39,882 nt of DNA, taken from the NCBI GenBank assembly GCA_002029975.1, contig LQBE01000041.1:43236-83117 (forward strand). The letters run 5' to 3'. The notes beneath the pieces were generated by a model. It did no database searches. It was given only the letters and a program-made list of their open reading frames with translations, and was not told the DNA's origin. The translations under genes and the position numbers were made by a program. This stretch comes from a delta proteobacterium ML8_F1. GTDB taxonomy: Bacteria; Bacillota; Clostridia; Peptostreptococcales; Acidaminobacteraceae. This document shows, piece by piece, positions 16,495 to 26,511 of the stretch; within the stretch, counting starts at the first letter, position 1, and each line of letters begins with the position of its first letter.

Positions 16495-18501
16495 GTGCCA
16501 CAAAAATTTATGAAAACCAACAACAAGATAATGAATATTCTGCTCCCCGACAACAAAATCTATCTCATCATCATTCTGTTCCTCAATTTTGCGATGCTGT
16601 ATTACAATATGGTGATCGGTATTCTGGGACTGGTGACCCTGGTCGCCTTGACCCTCTACGGGATAGTCACCTCAAGAGAAAAAATGAAGACCTGGTCAAA
16701 TTACATTGAAAACCTATCCCAGGATCTCGGCAGCGCGGCCCAGAGCTCTCTGATCAATATTCCGGTACCCCTTTCCCTGGTGAACCTTGAGGGGAAATTT
16801 GTCTGGTACAACTCCAAGTTCACCGATATGGTAGAGGAGGAGGGCCTGCTCAATTCCAACATCACCGAGGTGCTGCCTCAGATTACCATAGATGAGATTC
16901 TCAGCCGGGAGCTTGAATCCATAGATGTGAAGGTGGGAGAGCGCTCATTCCAGGTCAAGAAAAACATGGTCAGCATTGAGGCCAAGAACAAGGACGACAG
17001 CGTGATTATCATGCTGTACTGGATTGAGACTACGGCATACTCCAAACTGAAAATCAAATACAATGAAGAAAGACCCCTGATGGCTTTTGTACAGGTGGAC
17101 AACTACGACGAGGTGGTCAACAACACCAAGGAGGAGAAACTGCCCTTTGTCCTCAGTGAAATCGAGAGCAAAATCAACGCCTGGGGAGCCAGAATGAATG
17201 GAATGGTCAAAAGATATCAAAATGACCGCTACATGATTATCTTTGAAAACAAGTTTTTAAGCAACCTGGAAGAGAAGAAGTTCTCGATCCTGGATGAAAT
17301 CCGGGAGATTGACATGGGCAACAAGATACCGGTCACCCTCAGTATCGGTGTAGGGGCCAATGCAAAAAACCTTGAGCAACTGGAGGAATTTGCATTTTCA
17401 GCGCTGGAACTCGGCCTGGCCAGAGGGGGAGACCAGGCGGTGGTGAGAAAAAACAGCGCCTTTGATTTCTACGGTGGCAAGACCAAGGCGGTTGAAAAGA
17501 GAAACCGGGTGAAGGCCCGGGTGGTGGCCCATGCCTTGAGACCCCTCTTCGACGAGTCAGAGAACATCTATATCATGGGTCACAAATACCCTGACATGGA
17601 CGCCTTCGGGGCGGCAATCGGTGTCTATCGCGCCGCCATCAACCGCGGGAAAAAAGCCTACATTGTTCTCAATGAAGTCAATGAGACCATTGTCAGTGTC
17701 TATAATCTCTTCAAGGACGACCCCACCTATCAGTTTGTGACATCGGAGGCGGCTTTGGAGAAATCCACTCCGGAGGATCTGCTTTTCGTGGTGGATACCC
17801 ATCGGCCGAGTTTTACAGAATGTCCGGAGCTTATCGGCCGGATGGACCGGATTGTGCTCTTTGACCACCACCGCCGGGGGACGGAGTTCATCGAGGAGAC
17901 CTCTTTGACCTACCTTGAACCCTACGCTTCCTCCACCTGCGAGCTGGTGACCGAAGTCATCCAGTACATTGATGAAAAGGGCATTCTCAAGGAACACGAA
18001 GCCGAGGCCCTTCTGGCCGGGATCATGCTCGATACCAAGAATTTCAGTGTCAAGACCGGGGTGAGGACCTTTGATGCGGCCTCGTTTCTCAGAAGAAGCG
18101 GTGCCGATACCATGAAGGTCATGCAGTTGTTCCAGGACGATTTCGAAACCATCCGCCTGAAGTCCGATATTGTGTCTGAAGCGCAGATTCTGCATCGCAG
18201 AGTGGCCCTTTCGGTTTACAGAAGACCGATTAAGAACATCAAGCTCATTGCCTCCCAGAGCGCCGACCTGCTGCTCAGGGTCAGGGGGGTGGATGTGTCC
18301 TTTGTGATTGGCAGCGATCTTGAGGGAGAGATTGTCGTGAGCGGGAGGTCCATGGGTGAAGCCAATGTCCAGGTCATTCTCGAAAAGCTTGGAGGTGGCG
18401 GGCATCTGACCACCGCCGGGGCGCAGTTCAAGGATAAATCGATTGACGAAGTCGAACAGCTGGTAATAGATGAGATAGAAACCTATATTAAGGAGGCCTG
18501 A
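16495..18501 (+). CDS. gdpP: GdpP, cyclic-di-AMP phosphodiesterase
   Basis: 668 residues, the typical length. Two transmembrane helices (about 20-58) are followed by a PAS-like region (about 85-180), a degenerate GGDEF domain (about 190-320) and a DHH/DHHA1 phosphodiesterase with [10 protein letters not shown] (361-370), VDTHRP (433-438) and FDHHRRG (456-462), ending with a GGGGH motif. It hydrolyses c-di-AMP and so affects cell-wall, potassium and beta-lactam responses. The insertion sequence ends exactly at its start. GTG 16495 and ATG 16510 are both possible, and the only nearby Shine-Dalgarno-like run (AAAGGT, 16478-16483) lies inside the element end. It is followed by rplI after 5 bases. 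Confidence 0.93.
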   Translation: MPQKFMKTNNKIMNILLPDNKIYLIIILFLNFAMLYYNMVIGILGLVTLVALTLYGIVTSREKMKTWSNYIENLSQDLGSAAQSSLINIPVPLSLVNLEGKFVWYNSKFTDMVEEEGLLNSNITEVLPQITIDEILSRELESIDVKVGERSFQVKKNMVSIEAKNKDDSVIIMLYWIETTAYSKLKIKYNEERPLMAFVQVDNYDEVVNNTKEEKLPFVLSEIESKINAWGARMNGMVKRYQNDRYMIIFENKFLSNLEEKKFSILDEIREIDMGNKIPVTLSIGVGANAKNLEQLEEFAFSALELGLARGGDQAVVRKNSAFDFYGGKTKAVEKRNRVKARVVAHALRPLFDESENIYIMGHKYPDMDAFGAAIGVYRAAINRGKKAYIVLNEVNETIVSVYNLFKDDPTYQFVTSEAALEKSTPEDLLFVVDTHRPSFTECPELIGRMDRIVLFDHHRRGTEFIEETSLTYLEPYASSTCELVTEVIQYIDEKGILKEHEAEALLAGIMLDTKNFSVKTGVRTFDAASFLRRSGADTMKVMQLFQDDFETIRLKSDIVSEAQILHRRVALSVYRRPIKNIKLIASQSADLLLRVRGVDVSFVIGSDLEGEIVVSGRSMGEANVQVILEKLGGGGHLTTAGAQFKDKSIDEVEQLVIDEIETYIKEA

Positions 18502-18506
18502 CAAGG

Positions 18507-18953
18507 ATGAAAGTCATATTGCTCAAGGATATCAAAGGGACAGGGAAAAAGGGCGAGATTATCAATGCCAGTGACGGCCACGCCCGGAACTTTCTGATTC
18601 CCAGAAAGTACGCCATGGAGGCGACTGAAGGGAATATGAAGGAACTGCAATTCAAAAAGGACAATGAAAAACGGATCAAGGAGGAGGAGCTTGAAGCGGC
18701 CCGGGAACTGGCCAGGGAAATTTCCAACAAGGAGATTCTCCTGAATGTCAAGGCCGGGGGAGCAGGCAAGCTTTTTGGAGCCATCACCTCAAAGGACCTG
18801 GCGGAGGCCATCAGTCAGAAACTTGACCTGGAAATTGATAAAAAGAAAATTGTTTTGAAGGATCCCATCAAGGAAATCGGGTCCTATGATGTGGAAATTA
18901 AAATCTATCCCACTGTCAAGGCGACCATCAGAGTGGTTTTAACAGCGGAGTAA
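18507..18953 (+). CDS. rplI: 50S ribosomal protein L9
   Basis: 148 residues with the L9 N-terminal signature [18 protein letters not shown] and N-F-L-I-P-R-K-Y-A, a long central helix and the C-terminal domain. It sits immediately after gdpP, as in Bacillus, with AAGGAGG overlapping the gdpP end. It stabilises the L1 stalk region and reading frame of the ribosome. Confidence 0.97.
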   Translation: MKVILLKDIKGTGKKGEIINASDGHARNFLIPRKYAMEATEGNMKELQFKKDNEKRIKEEELEAARELAREISNKEILLNVKAGGAGKLFGAITSKDLAEAISQKLDLEIDKKKIVLKDPIKEIGSYDVEIKIYPTVKATIRVVLTAE

Positions 18954-18978
18954 GGGGACCCTGGAGTCCCTTTTTTTA
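18953..18978 (+). terminator. intrinsic terminator after rplI
   Basis: Stem GGGAC (18955-18959)/GTCCC (18966-18970) with a 6-base loop, followed by seven T residues. Confidence 0.8.
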
Positions 18979-19050
18979 TCTTGTGTTTTTTCTTGAAGGA
19001 AAAAGTTATATAATAAAGTTAGTATTTTAAGAGATAAAGGCGGTGCTGCC

Positions 19051-20379
19051 ATGGGAATCGATATCAACCAGCTTCCCCACAATATCGAGGCTGAAGAGTC
19101 AGTCCTCGGTGCCATGATTCTGGACAAAGAAGCCATTATTGATGTCGTGGACGTCATCACCCATGAAGATTACTTCAAGGACGAACACAAGCACATCCAT
19201 GCATCAATCATAGAACTCTTCAATGAAAACAGCTCAGTGGACCTGGTGACCCTGGGAAATCGGCTGGACCAGAAAAACCAGCTTTCAGGCATTGGGGGGA
19301 CAAAGTATCTCAGAGAACTTTCTGCTAGAGGCGTCCTGACTGCCCACGCGAGAGCTTATGCAAAAATTGTTGAAGAGAAGTCAATGCTCAGACAGCTGAT
19401 TCTGGCTTCGACGCAGATTGTACAGCGGGGCTATTCCCAGGAGGAGGCGGACACTCTTCTGGAAATGGCTGAGCAGACGATTTTTGATATTTCCCAGAAG
19501 AAAAACAAAGTCGGTCTGGTCGAGGTGGGTGAGATTCTTAAAACCACTCTCCAGGAAATTGAGCGTTTAAGCAAGGATCCGGGGGCCCTCATCGGGCTTA
19601 GCACAGGCTTTCCGGATATCGACCGCAAGACCAACGGCCTCAGCAAATCGGACCTGATTCTGGTGGCGGCCAGACCGTCCATGGGTAAAACGGCCTTCGC
19701 CTTGAATATCTGTCAGCATATCGCCTTGAAGGAAAAGGCTTCAGTGGCGGTGTTTTCTCTGGAAATGGCCAAGGAACAACTGGTTCAGCGGCTGTTGTCC
19801 AGCGAAGCCATGATTCCCATACAGAACATTCGAACGGGCAACCTCAAACAGAATGAATGGAACACCCTCATCAAAGGGGTGAGTCTGCTGACCAGGTCAA
19901 AGCTTTTCATCGATGACACTCCCGGAATCACCGTGCTGGAGATGCGGGCCAAGGCCAGGCGGCTCAAAATTGAAATGGGACTGGATCTTATTATGGTGGA
20001 TTATATGCAGCTGATGAGTGTCCAGGGCAGTGCTGAAAGCCGGCAGCAGGAAATCTCCAGCATATCCAGAGGCCTCAAGGCTCTCGCCCGGGAAATGGAA
20101 TGTCCGGTAATCGCCCTGTCCCAGTTGTCCCGGGCGCCGGAAACTAGGAGTGACCACAGGCCCATTCTCTCAGACCTGAGAGAGTCAGGAGCCATCGAGC
20201 AGGATGCCGATATTGTTATGTTTCTTTACCGGGACGAGTATTACCATGGGGATTCAGAAAAGAAGAATATCGGCGAAGTCATCATTGCCAAGCAGCGTAA
20301 CGGAGAGACAGGACATATAGAACTGGCCTGGCTGGGCCCCTACACCAAATTTGCCAGCATTCAGCACGGGAGTGAGTAG
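19051..20379 (+). CDS. dnaB: replicative DNA helicase DnaB
   Basis: 442 residues, with the DnaB N-terminal domain (PHNIEAEESVLGAMI) and a RecA-like core. The Walker A motif is ARPSMGKTAF (207-216), the Walker B region reads DLIMVDYMQLM at about 310, and the LSQLSR and LRESGAIEQDAD motifs follow. It unwinds DNA at the fork as a hexamer (called DnaC in B. subtilis). ATG 19051 has AAAGGCGGTG upstream. A TATAAT lies at 19009-19014 but without a well-spaced -35 box. Its probable loader (DnaI) and DnaD are encoded 2-4 kb downstream on the other strand. Confidence 0.97.
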   Translation: MGIDINQLPHNIEAEESVLGAMILDKEAIIDVVDVITHEDYFKDEHKHIHASIIELFNENSSVDLVTLGNRLDQKNQLSGIGGTKYLRELSARGVLTAHARAYAKIVEEKSMLRQLILASTQIVQRGYSQEEADTLLEMAEQTIFDISQKKNKVGLVEVGEILKTTLQEIERLSKDPGALIGLSTGFPDIDRKTNGLSKSDLILVAARPSMGKTAFALNICQHIALKEKASVAVFSLEMAKEQLVQRLLSSEAMIPIQNIRTGNLKQNEWNTLIKGVSLLTRSKLFIDDTPGITVLEMRAKARRLKIEMGLDLIMVDYMQLMSVQGSAESRQQEISSISRGLKALAREMECPVIALSQLSRAPETRSDHRPILSDLRESGAIEQDADIVMFLYRDEYYHGDSEKKNIGEVIIAKQRNGETGHIELAWLGPYTKFASIQHGSE

Positions 20380-20381
20380 AT

Positions 20382-20912
20382 GTGGACTTTGAAATAAGGA
20401 AGATTCTCAAAGAGGATGTTGCCACCATGACGAAATGGGGACGATTCAGTGATTCCCGCTACCACCACTTCAATTTCTATTATGAAACTCCGGAAGAATT
20501 CGACAGGTGGTATCAAGAGAAGGTGCAGGGATTTTTCACCCGGACCGTGGGGGTCTTCCACCATGAGAATCTGATTGCCTTTATATCCTTCAAGAAAATC
20601 AACCCCCTGACCCGAAACGCTGAGCTGGGGGTTATTTTTGACAGCAACTATGTCTCTATGGGAATCGGGACCCGGGCCCTTGGGGAGATTTTGAAAGAAG
20701 CGCCCTACAAAAGGGTCACCCTCTATGTTTCCTCTTTCAATGTGCGGGCCTATAGAAGCTATCTGAAGCTCGGTTTCAGGCCCCTTGGGGAAGTCTTCAA
20801 GGTTTTTGAAAATCAAATGATTCTGGAGGAGGTTTCCCGGTATCCGGAGGATTTTTTGGTCAAAAAAGGCGTTGTTTATGGAAAATATTTGAAAATGAAC
20901 AAAAAACTGTAA
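20382..20912 (+). CDS. GNAT-family N-acetyltransferase
   Basis: 176 residues with RimJ/RimL-like GNAT features: L-G-V-I-F-D strand, the acetyl-CoA loop in VSMGIGTRALGEIL (about residues 87-100), and the NVRAYRSYLKLGFRPLGE motif near 125. The substrate is unknown. GTG at 20382 follows the dnaB stop by 2 bases, with GGGAG 9 bases upstream, so it is co-transcribed with dnaB. A short GC-rich hairpin (CAGCC/GGCTG) follows its stop. Confidence 0.85.
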   Translation: MDFEIRKILKEDVATMTKWGRFSDSRYHHFNFYYETPEEFDRWYQEKVQGFFTRTVGVFHHENLIAFISFKKINPLTRNAELGVIFDSNYVSMGIGTRALGEILKEAPYKRVTLYVSSFNVRAYRSYLKLGFRPLGEVFKVFENQMILEEVSRYPEDFLVKKGVVYGKYLKMNKKL

Positions 20913-20958
20913 CAGCCTGCGGCGGCTGACCCTCTATATAATAAAGGGGGAAATCAAT

Positions 20959-21093
20959 ATGACCAGATGCAGTATCTGTGGATCAACAAAAGATGTGGTG
21001 AGATTCAAGGAGGGTAATATCTGCAAGTCGTGTATTGCGGCCATAAAAGCACAAACAAAAGAAATAACTGCAGAAAAAACATACGAATATTGA
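20959..21093 (+). CDS. 44-residue zinc-ribbon-like small protein
   Basis: A complete small frame: ATG 20959 has AAAGGGGG at 20943-20950, an excellent Shine-Dalgarno site, and TGA ends it at 21091-21093. The protein starts TRCSICGST and continues with CKSC, so two C-x-x-C pairs can form one zinc ribbon (residues about 4-27), followed by a Lys/Glu-rich tail. TATAAT at 20937-20942 may give it its own promoter. It sits between the dnaB-GNAT pair and purA. I do not recognise the family; nucleic-acid or protein binding is the usual role of such ribbons. Confidence 0.75.
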   Translation: MTRCSICGSTKDVVRFKEGNICKSCIAAIKAQTKEITAEKTYEY

Positions 21094-21118
21094 CGTATCA
21101 GACCCACTCTGTTAAGAT
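21090..21118 (+). promoter_or_regulatory. promoter of purA
   Basis: TTGACG (21090-21095) and TAAGAT (21113-21118) are 17 bases apart, 33 bases before the purA start. The -35 box overlaps the end of the small zinc-ribbon gene. Confidence 0.75.
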
Positions 21119-21142
21119 GTTTGTGTGTTTTTAAGAAAGTAG

Positions 21143-22431
<1,289 letters not shown>

Positions 22432-22432
<1 letters not shown>

Positions 22433-22459
22433 CTGCAGAGAAATCTGCAGTTTTATTTT
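22432..22459. terminator. terminator between purA and dnaI
   Basis: ACTGCAGA (22432-22439), GAAA loop, TCTGCAGT (22444-22451), then TTTATTTTT. The T-rich tail serves the rightward purA transcript; the stem may also slow the convergent one. Confidence 0.85.
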
Positions 22460-23430
22460 TGCCATCTGACGTCGGGTCCGTAGAATTTGAACAGGTCGAA
22501 ATTGCCATAGATTCTTGAGGTGAGCCTTGAAGAATAGACCTGGTCAAGCTCTGTCAGGGTCAGATTGGTTGAAATGACAAGGGGTTTGTTTTTCAGCAGC
22601 CGGCCGTTGATGATATTGAACAGCTCGGTATTGGTGAAGGAGTTGTTGAATTCTGTTCCCAGATCGTCGATAATCAACAGGTCCGCCTGCAGCAGCAGAT
22701 TGTACTGAGCCTTGGCCAGAGTGTCGCTTTTTTCGAAGCGGTAACGCTGGATGATATCAATCAGTTTAAAAGCGGTTTCGTAAACGACCTGGATGCCCCG
22801 GTCCAGAAGATATTTGGCGATTGCATTGCAGAAATAGGTTTTTCCCTGGCCCGGGGGCCCGTAGAAAAGAAGACTCTTTTTGTTTGAAGGGAACTGGTAG
22901 ACAAATTTTTCGGTAAAGCTCAGAATAGACTGGATATTGTCTCTTTGGGAAACCTCCCCCTCTTTGGCCCTGGGTGAGAATATTTCGATATCGAAGTGGT
23001 CGAAATTCTCCTCTTGAATCTTCTCCTGGAGGTTGGACTGGCTGTAGAGGTGTTTGACAATCTTCTGGCTGAAGCAGGTGCACTTGGTCTGGTCTTCCAA
23101 ATAACCGGTGTCCTTGCATTTGCTGCAGGTGTAGGGGACTTCCAGGTATTCCAGGGGAATGTCGTTCTGGGCCAGCACCAGGGCTTGTTCCTTTAAAAGC
23201 TGCCGGGATTCAGCCTCGAATTCCTCAAGAGTCTTTGCAGCCTGGGAGGGATTTTCAAGGACCTGCCGGGCCACGTCAATCCCCATCTGGTCGAGGGTCT
23301 GCCGGATGTTTTTCAATCTGGGGATATCCCGGTAGAGCTGCGCCAGGCGTTTGCGATGATACGCTTCATTGCGCTGCCGCGTGGCATCATATTCTCTTAG
23401 GATTTCTTTAATGATTTCATTGGAGAGCAT
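22453..23430 (-). CDS. dnaI: DnaI/DnaC-like helicase loader ATPase
   Basis: 325 residues. An N-terminal helical part is followed by a zinc-binding C-x2-C...C-x-C (C102, C105, C117, C119). The AAA+ domain has Walker A GPPGQGKT (191-198) and Walker B LLIIDDLG at about 253. The zinc site plus AAA+ layout fits DnaI-type loaders that place DnaB on DNA, rather than transposon IstB. It follows dnaD by 4 bases in the same leftward unit. Confidence 0.88.
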   Translation of the reverse strand: MLSNEIIKEILREYDATRQRNEAYHRKRLAQLYRDIPRLKNIRQTLDQMGIDVARQVLENPSQAAKTLEEFEAESRQLLKEQALVLAQNDIPLEYLEVPYTCSKCKDTGYLEDQTKCTCFSQKIVKHLYSQSNLQEKIQEENFDHFDIEIFSPRAKEGEVSQRDNIQSILSFTEKFVYQFPSNKKSLLFYGPPGQGKTYFCNAIAKYLLDRGIQVVYETAFKLIDIIQRYRFEKSDTLAKAQYNLLLQADLLIIDDLGTEFNNSFTNTELFNIINGRLLKNKPLVISTNLTLTELDQVYSSRLTSRIYGNFDLFKFYGPDVRWQK

Positions 23431-23434
23431 GGCA

Positions 23435-24415
23435 TCACCTGGATTTCATATTTTTTACGAGTTGTTTCTCTAATTCTTCCTCTGTGGGTTTTTCCCGGCT
23501 ATCAGTGTAGTTGTGGAAGCGGTTGGCTTTCCCCTTTTGTTTCGAGGGTGGCTTGCGGGTGGTTTCTCCCTGGGACAAAGCCGTCATGACGACATCGAGA
23601 TAGTTCATATTGACACTGGGATTTTTCAGGGTGATGTCACGGATTTTCGCCATGATATCCTCTCCTTCAAGGTGGTAGGTATCCAGCCATTTGTCGACGA
23701 CTTCCTTTTCTCCCAGGGTGGGCTTTTGGCGATTGATGCCCAGGGCAGACAGCAGTTCCCGGTAAAAGCGATTTCTTTCGTCGCTGTAATCCGTGTATTC
23801 CCTGAGCTGCTCGAGGGTGGTGATGCCCAGGTCTTTCCAGTTGAAAAGTCTTTTTTTGACGGTGCTAATCCGGCTGGAGTAGGCGCCCCGCTTCAAGTTC
23901 TCAAAGGCGGCGAGCACCAGGTCGTCGGTGAAGGGGTAGGCTTCCAGAAATTCAACCAGCTGACGGCGTTCGTTGGCCTGGAGTTCACTGCCCAGTGCCT
24001 CGGTAATCGCATCGAAAAGACGATCGTAGAGTTTGTCTGTTTTTGAACGAAGAATCTGCTCATGGGAATGATGGGGATTGTAGTAATTCTTGTCGATGAA
24101 CAGCTGACGCAGCGAGATGAATTCCACATCAAAATCCGACTTATCCGGTGGATTTTTGGGATGAATCCTGACTACGGATTTTTGCTCCCAGTACTGCCAG
24201 GCCCGAATCACGTCATTGAGGGGAACCTTCAGAATTTTAGAGAGGCTTTCGTTGTCCAGACCCGGATGACCCCCGGTATCTGAAGCCAGTTTCAATGCCA
24301 GGAGGTAGACCTTGACGAACAGGCCGTCTGCTCCGGGCATGAAATCATTGATAAAAATATTTTCGATCTCGATGGTCCCGAGATCGAAGTCAGGGGTTTT
24401 AAAATAGAAGCTCAT
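23435..24415 (-). CDS. dnaD: DnaD-domain replication initiation protein
   Basis: 326 residues. The N-terminal winged-helix region (about 1-110) is followed by a DnaB_2/DnaD C-terminal domain around 200-270, including a Y-R-E-L-L-S-A-L-G-I and V-D-K-W-L pattern. DnaD proteins help DnaA and DnaI load the helicase at oriC. ATG 24415 has GGAAAGGTG upstream. The promoter is an extended -10, TGTTATAAT on the minus strand (24439-24447). Together with dnaI it forms a loader operon inverted within the purA-wal region. Confidence 0.88.
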   Translation of the reverse strand: MSFYFKTPDFDLGTIEIENIFINDFMPGADGLFVKVYLLALKLASDTGGHPGLDNESLSKILKVPLNDVIRAWQYWEQKSVVRIHPKNPPDKSDFDVEFISLRQLFIDKNYYNPHHSHEQILRSKTDKLYDRLFDAITEALGSELQANERRQLVEFLEAYPFTDDLVLAAFENLKRGAYSSRISTVKKRLFNWKDLGITTLEQLREYTDYSDERNRFYRELLSALGINRQKPTLGEKEVVDKWLDTYHLEGEDIMAKIRDITLKNPSVNMNYLDVVMTALSQGETTRKPPSKQKGKANRFHNYTDSREKPTEEELEKQLVKNMKSR

Positions 24416-24438
24416 GGAATCACCTTTCCTGTATGGCT

Positions 24439-24447
24439 ATTATAACA
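24439..24447 (-). promoter_or_regulatory. extended -10 promoter of dnaD-dnaI
   Basis: Minus-strand TGTTATAAT about 24 bases before the dnaD start. No good -35 box is visible, as expected for an extended -10 promoter. Confidence 0.6.
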
Positions 24448-24499
24448 CATCGAAAGTAGAGATTTTTAATAACATTGTAAAGATAATCAAAAGGAAATG

Positions 24500-24508
24500 T
24501 GATATAAT
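24500..24508 (+). promoter_or_regulatory. extended -10 promoter of the M23 peptidase
   Basis: TGATATAAT at 24500-24508. Upstream, TGTAAA (24476) and TGTGAT (24498) sit 22 bases apart, that is two turns in 11-bp phase, a weak match to WalR half-sites. Confidence 0.5.
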
Positions 24509-24544
24509 GTTGAAGGATGTTTTACCTTGAAAAGGAGAAAATTG

Positions 24545-25750
24545 ATGACGAAAATCGCGCTCAGACCGAAGATTGTGCTCACCGCCTGCGCCTTGACCTT
24601 GATGGCAAGTGGCACATTGGCGTTTGCCAACGAGGTACCAGAGGTTAACTATTTAGTAGAGAACATTGGCAGGGATATGAATGTGAATATCTCGAAATAC
24701 GGTATTTTTGTGGACGGCAAGCCCGTCGGGTACCTCGATTCCGAGTCAGAGGCGGAATCCATATTGGACACTCTCAAAATGATGTATATCGATGAAGATT
24801 CGACGGACTATGAGGTGACTTTCAAGGAAGAAGTCACGGTAATCAAGGATTCCCTGAGGATTATGGACCAGGACAGGGTCTTTACCCGGGAAGAGTTGCT
24901 CGATTACATAATAAGAGGGACGACTGAAAGAAGAATTCACAAGGTGGAGAAGGGCGAGAACTTCTGGTTCATTGCAGAACGCTACGGCATCCCGGTGGAC
25001 AATCTCCTCAAGGCGAATCCTCTGGTAGTCCCTGAAAGGCTTCAGATTGGCCAGGAAATCAGTCTGATTGTGCCCAAGCCTCTCATCACTGTAGTGGGGA
25101 TGGAGGAAAAAATCTACTCTGAGAACATTCCCTACGAAATCGAATATGAAGATTCAGCAGAGTACTACAAGGACGATTTCAGAATCAAGATTTCCGGCGC
25201 CTACGGTGAAATGGAAATCGTGGCCAATGTTTACAAGGAAAACGGCATTGAATCCTATCGGGAGATTGTCAGTGAGACGGTGGTGAAGGAGCCCAAAACC
25301 CGGGTCGTCTATCGCGGCACCAAGGATCCGCCACCTAGAATCGGGACAGGGACCTTCAGCTATCCCTTTGATACCAGCCGGGGACGGGTGACATCCACCT
25401 TCGGCAGCCGGTTTCATCCCATTTATCGAAGGACCATGATGCACACGGGAATTGACATCGCCATGCCTACGGGGTCTTTGATTTATGCGGCGGACGGCGG
25501 CAAGGTGGTTGATGTCGGCTACAGCGGGGGCTATGGACTCATGGTCAAGATTGATCACGGGGAGAACATTGAAACCCTGTACGCCCACCTCAGCGACACC
25601 TATGTCAGTGTGGGCGACAAGGTGTTCAAGGGAGAAAAAATCGCCCTTAGCGGCAACACGGGAACCAGCACTGGACCCCATCTGCACTTTGAGGTCAGAA
25701 AGCTGGGCACGGCCATCAATCCTGCAAATTATCTGAGTTTTGTCTTCTAA
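24545..25750 (+). CDS. secreted M23 endopeptidase with LysM and G5 domains
   Basis: 401 residues. A signal peptide (about 1-28, ending near ALAFA-like GTLAFA) is followed by a LysM domain (KVEKGENFWFIAERYGI, about 128-170), a G5-type domain (about 172-255) and a C-terminal peptidase M23 domain (about 280-395). The zinc motifs are MMHTGID and HLHFEV. It should cleave cell-wall peptide cross-bridges outside the cell. The open frame begins at 24527, but ATG 24545 has AAGGAG 7 bases upstream and starts the signal peptide. It lies just before walR, whose homologues control wall hydrolases. Confidence 0.92.
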   Translation: MTKIALRPKIVLTACALTLMASGTLAFANEVPEVNYLVENIGRDMNVNISKYGIFVDGKPVGYLDSESEAESILDTLKMMYIDEDSTDYEVTFKEEVTVIKDSLRIMDQDRVFTREELLDYIIRGTTERRIHKVEKGENFWFIAERYGIPVDNLLKANPLVVPERLQIGQEISLIVPKPLITVVGMEEKIYSENIPYEIEYEDSAEYYKDDFRIKISGAYGEMEIVANVYKENGIESYREIVSETVVKEPKTRVVYRGTKDPPPRIGTGTFSYPFDTSRGRVTSTFGSRFHPIYRRTMMHTGIDIAMPTGSLIYAADGGKVVDVGYSGGYGLMVKIDHGENIETLYAHLSDTYVSVGDKVFKGEKIALSGNTGTSTGPHLHFEVRKLGTAINPANYLSFVF

Positions 25751-25754
25751 AAAA

Positions 25755-25784
25755 TAAAAACACGGAAATCTTCCGTGTTTTTTT
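25755..25784 (+). terminator. intrinsic terminator after the M23 gene
   Basis: AAAAACACGGAA (25756-25767) and TTCCGTGTTTTT (25771-25782) with a 3-base loop and a T-run. Confidence 0.9.
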
Positions 25785-25792
25785 GTTATAAT
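25784..25792 (+). promoter_or_regulatory. extended -10 of walR
   Basis: TGTTATAAT abuts the previous terminator's T-run, 20 bases before the walR ATG. No clear -35 box. Confidence 0.5.
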
Positions 25793-25811
25793 CAGACAAG
25801 GGAGTGAAGCC

Positions 25812-26510
25812 ATGAAAAAAGTTCTGGTAGTGGAAGATGAAAAGAATATTTCTGATATTATAAAGCTGAATCTCCTCAAGGAAGGCTATGAGGTGGTCTG
25901 CGCCTATGATGGGCAGGAAGCTATCAACTTGAATGGGGAAGAGGATCCCGATTTGATACTCCTCGACGTCATGCTGCCCACCATAGACGGGTTTCAGGTC
26001 TGCAGAAAAATCAGGGCAAAGTCCAATGTGCCCATTATCATGCTGACTGCCAAGGAGGAAGAGGTGGACAAGGTGCTAGGGCTTGAACTCGGGGCTGACG
26101 ACTATGTCACCAAACCCTTCGGGATGAGAGAGTTGATTGCCCGGGTCAAGGCCAATATACGCCGAAGGGAATTCGATTCAGTCGCTGAGGCTTCTAGTGA
26201 GAGTGACACCTCTTTGATTTCTGAGAATCTGTCTATTGACTTCGGCCGATATGAGGTCAAAAAAGCCGGGGTGGTTCTGGAGTTGACAAAAAGGGAATTT
26301 GAACTGCTCAAGTTTCTGGCCACCCAGGACAATCAGGTTTTCACCCGGGAACAGCTTCTCAAGGACGTCTGGGGCTACGAGTATTATGGGGATATCCGCA
26401 CGGTTGACGTGACCGTCAGACGCATGAGAGAAAAGCTGGAGGACGATCCCTCCAATCCGAAATTCATTATGACAAAAAGAGGCGTGGGCTATTACTTTAG
26501 GAGGATCTGA
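25812..26510 (+). CDS. walR: response regulator WalR (YycF)
   Basis: 232 residues. The receiver domain has E8/D9, the phospho-acceptor D52 (LLDVMLP) and TKPFG, followed by an OmpR/PhoB winged helix with TKREFELL and DIRTVDVTVRRMREKLE. The position directly before a HAMP-PAS histidine kinase and the walH-I-J genes identifies it as the essential WalR rather than PhoP. It regulates wall hydrolases through TGTWAH-N5-TGTWAH boxes in Firmicutes; such a box lies 1.8 kb downstream. Confidence 0.93.
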   Translation: MKKVLVVEDEKNISDIIKLNLLKEGYEVVCAYDGQEAINLNGEEDPDLILLDVMLPTIDGFQVCRKIRAKSNVPIIMLTAKEEEVDKVLGLELGADDYVTKPFGMRELIARVKANIRRREFDSVAEASSESDTSLISENLSIDFGRYEVKKAGVVLELTKREFELLKFLATQDNQVFTREQLLKDVWGYEYYGDIRTVDVTVRRMREKLEDDPSNPKFIMTKRGVGYYFRRI

Positions 26511-26511
26511 G

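Noticed and set aside
17557-18504. 315-codon minus-strand frame opposite gdpP
   Set aside because: It mirrors the DHH domain coding sequence and carries no domain or ribosome site of its own.
22453-23430. IS21 IstB instead of a helicase loader
   Set aside because: The N-terminal region and four-cysteine zinc site fit DnaI, the gene pairs with dnaD, and there is no istA or IS21 end nearby.
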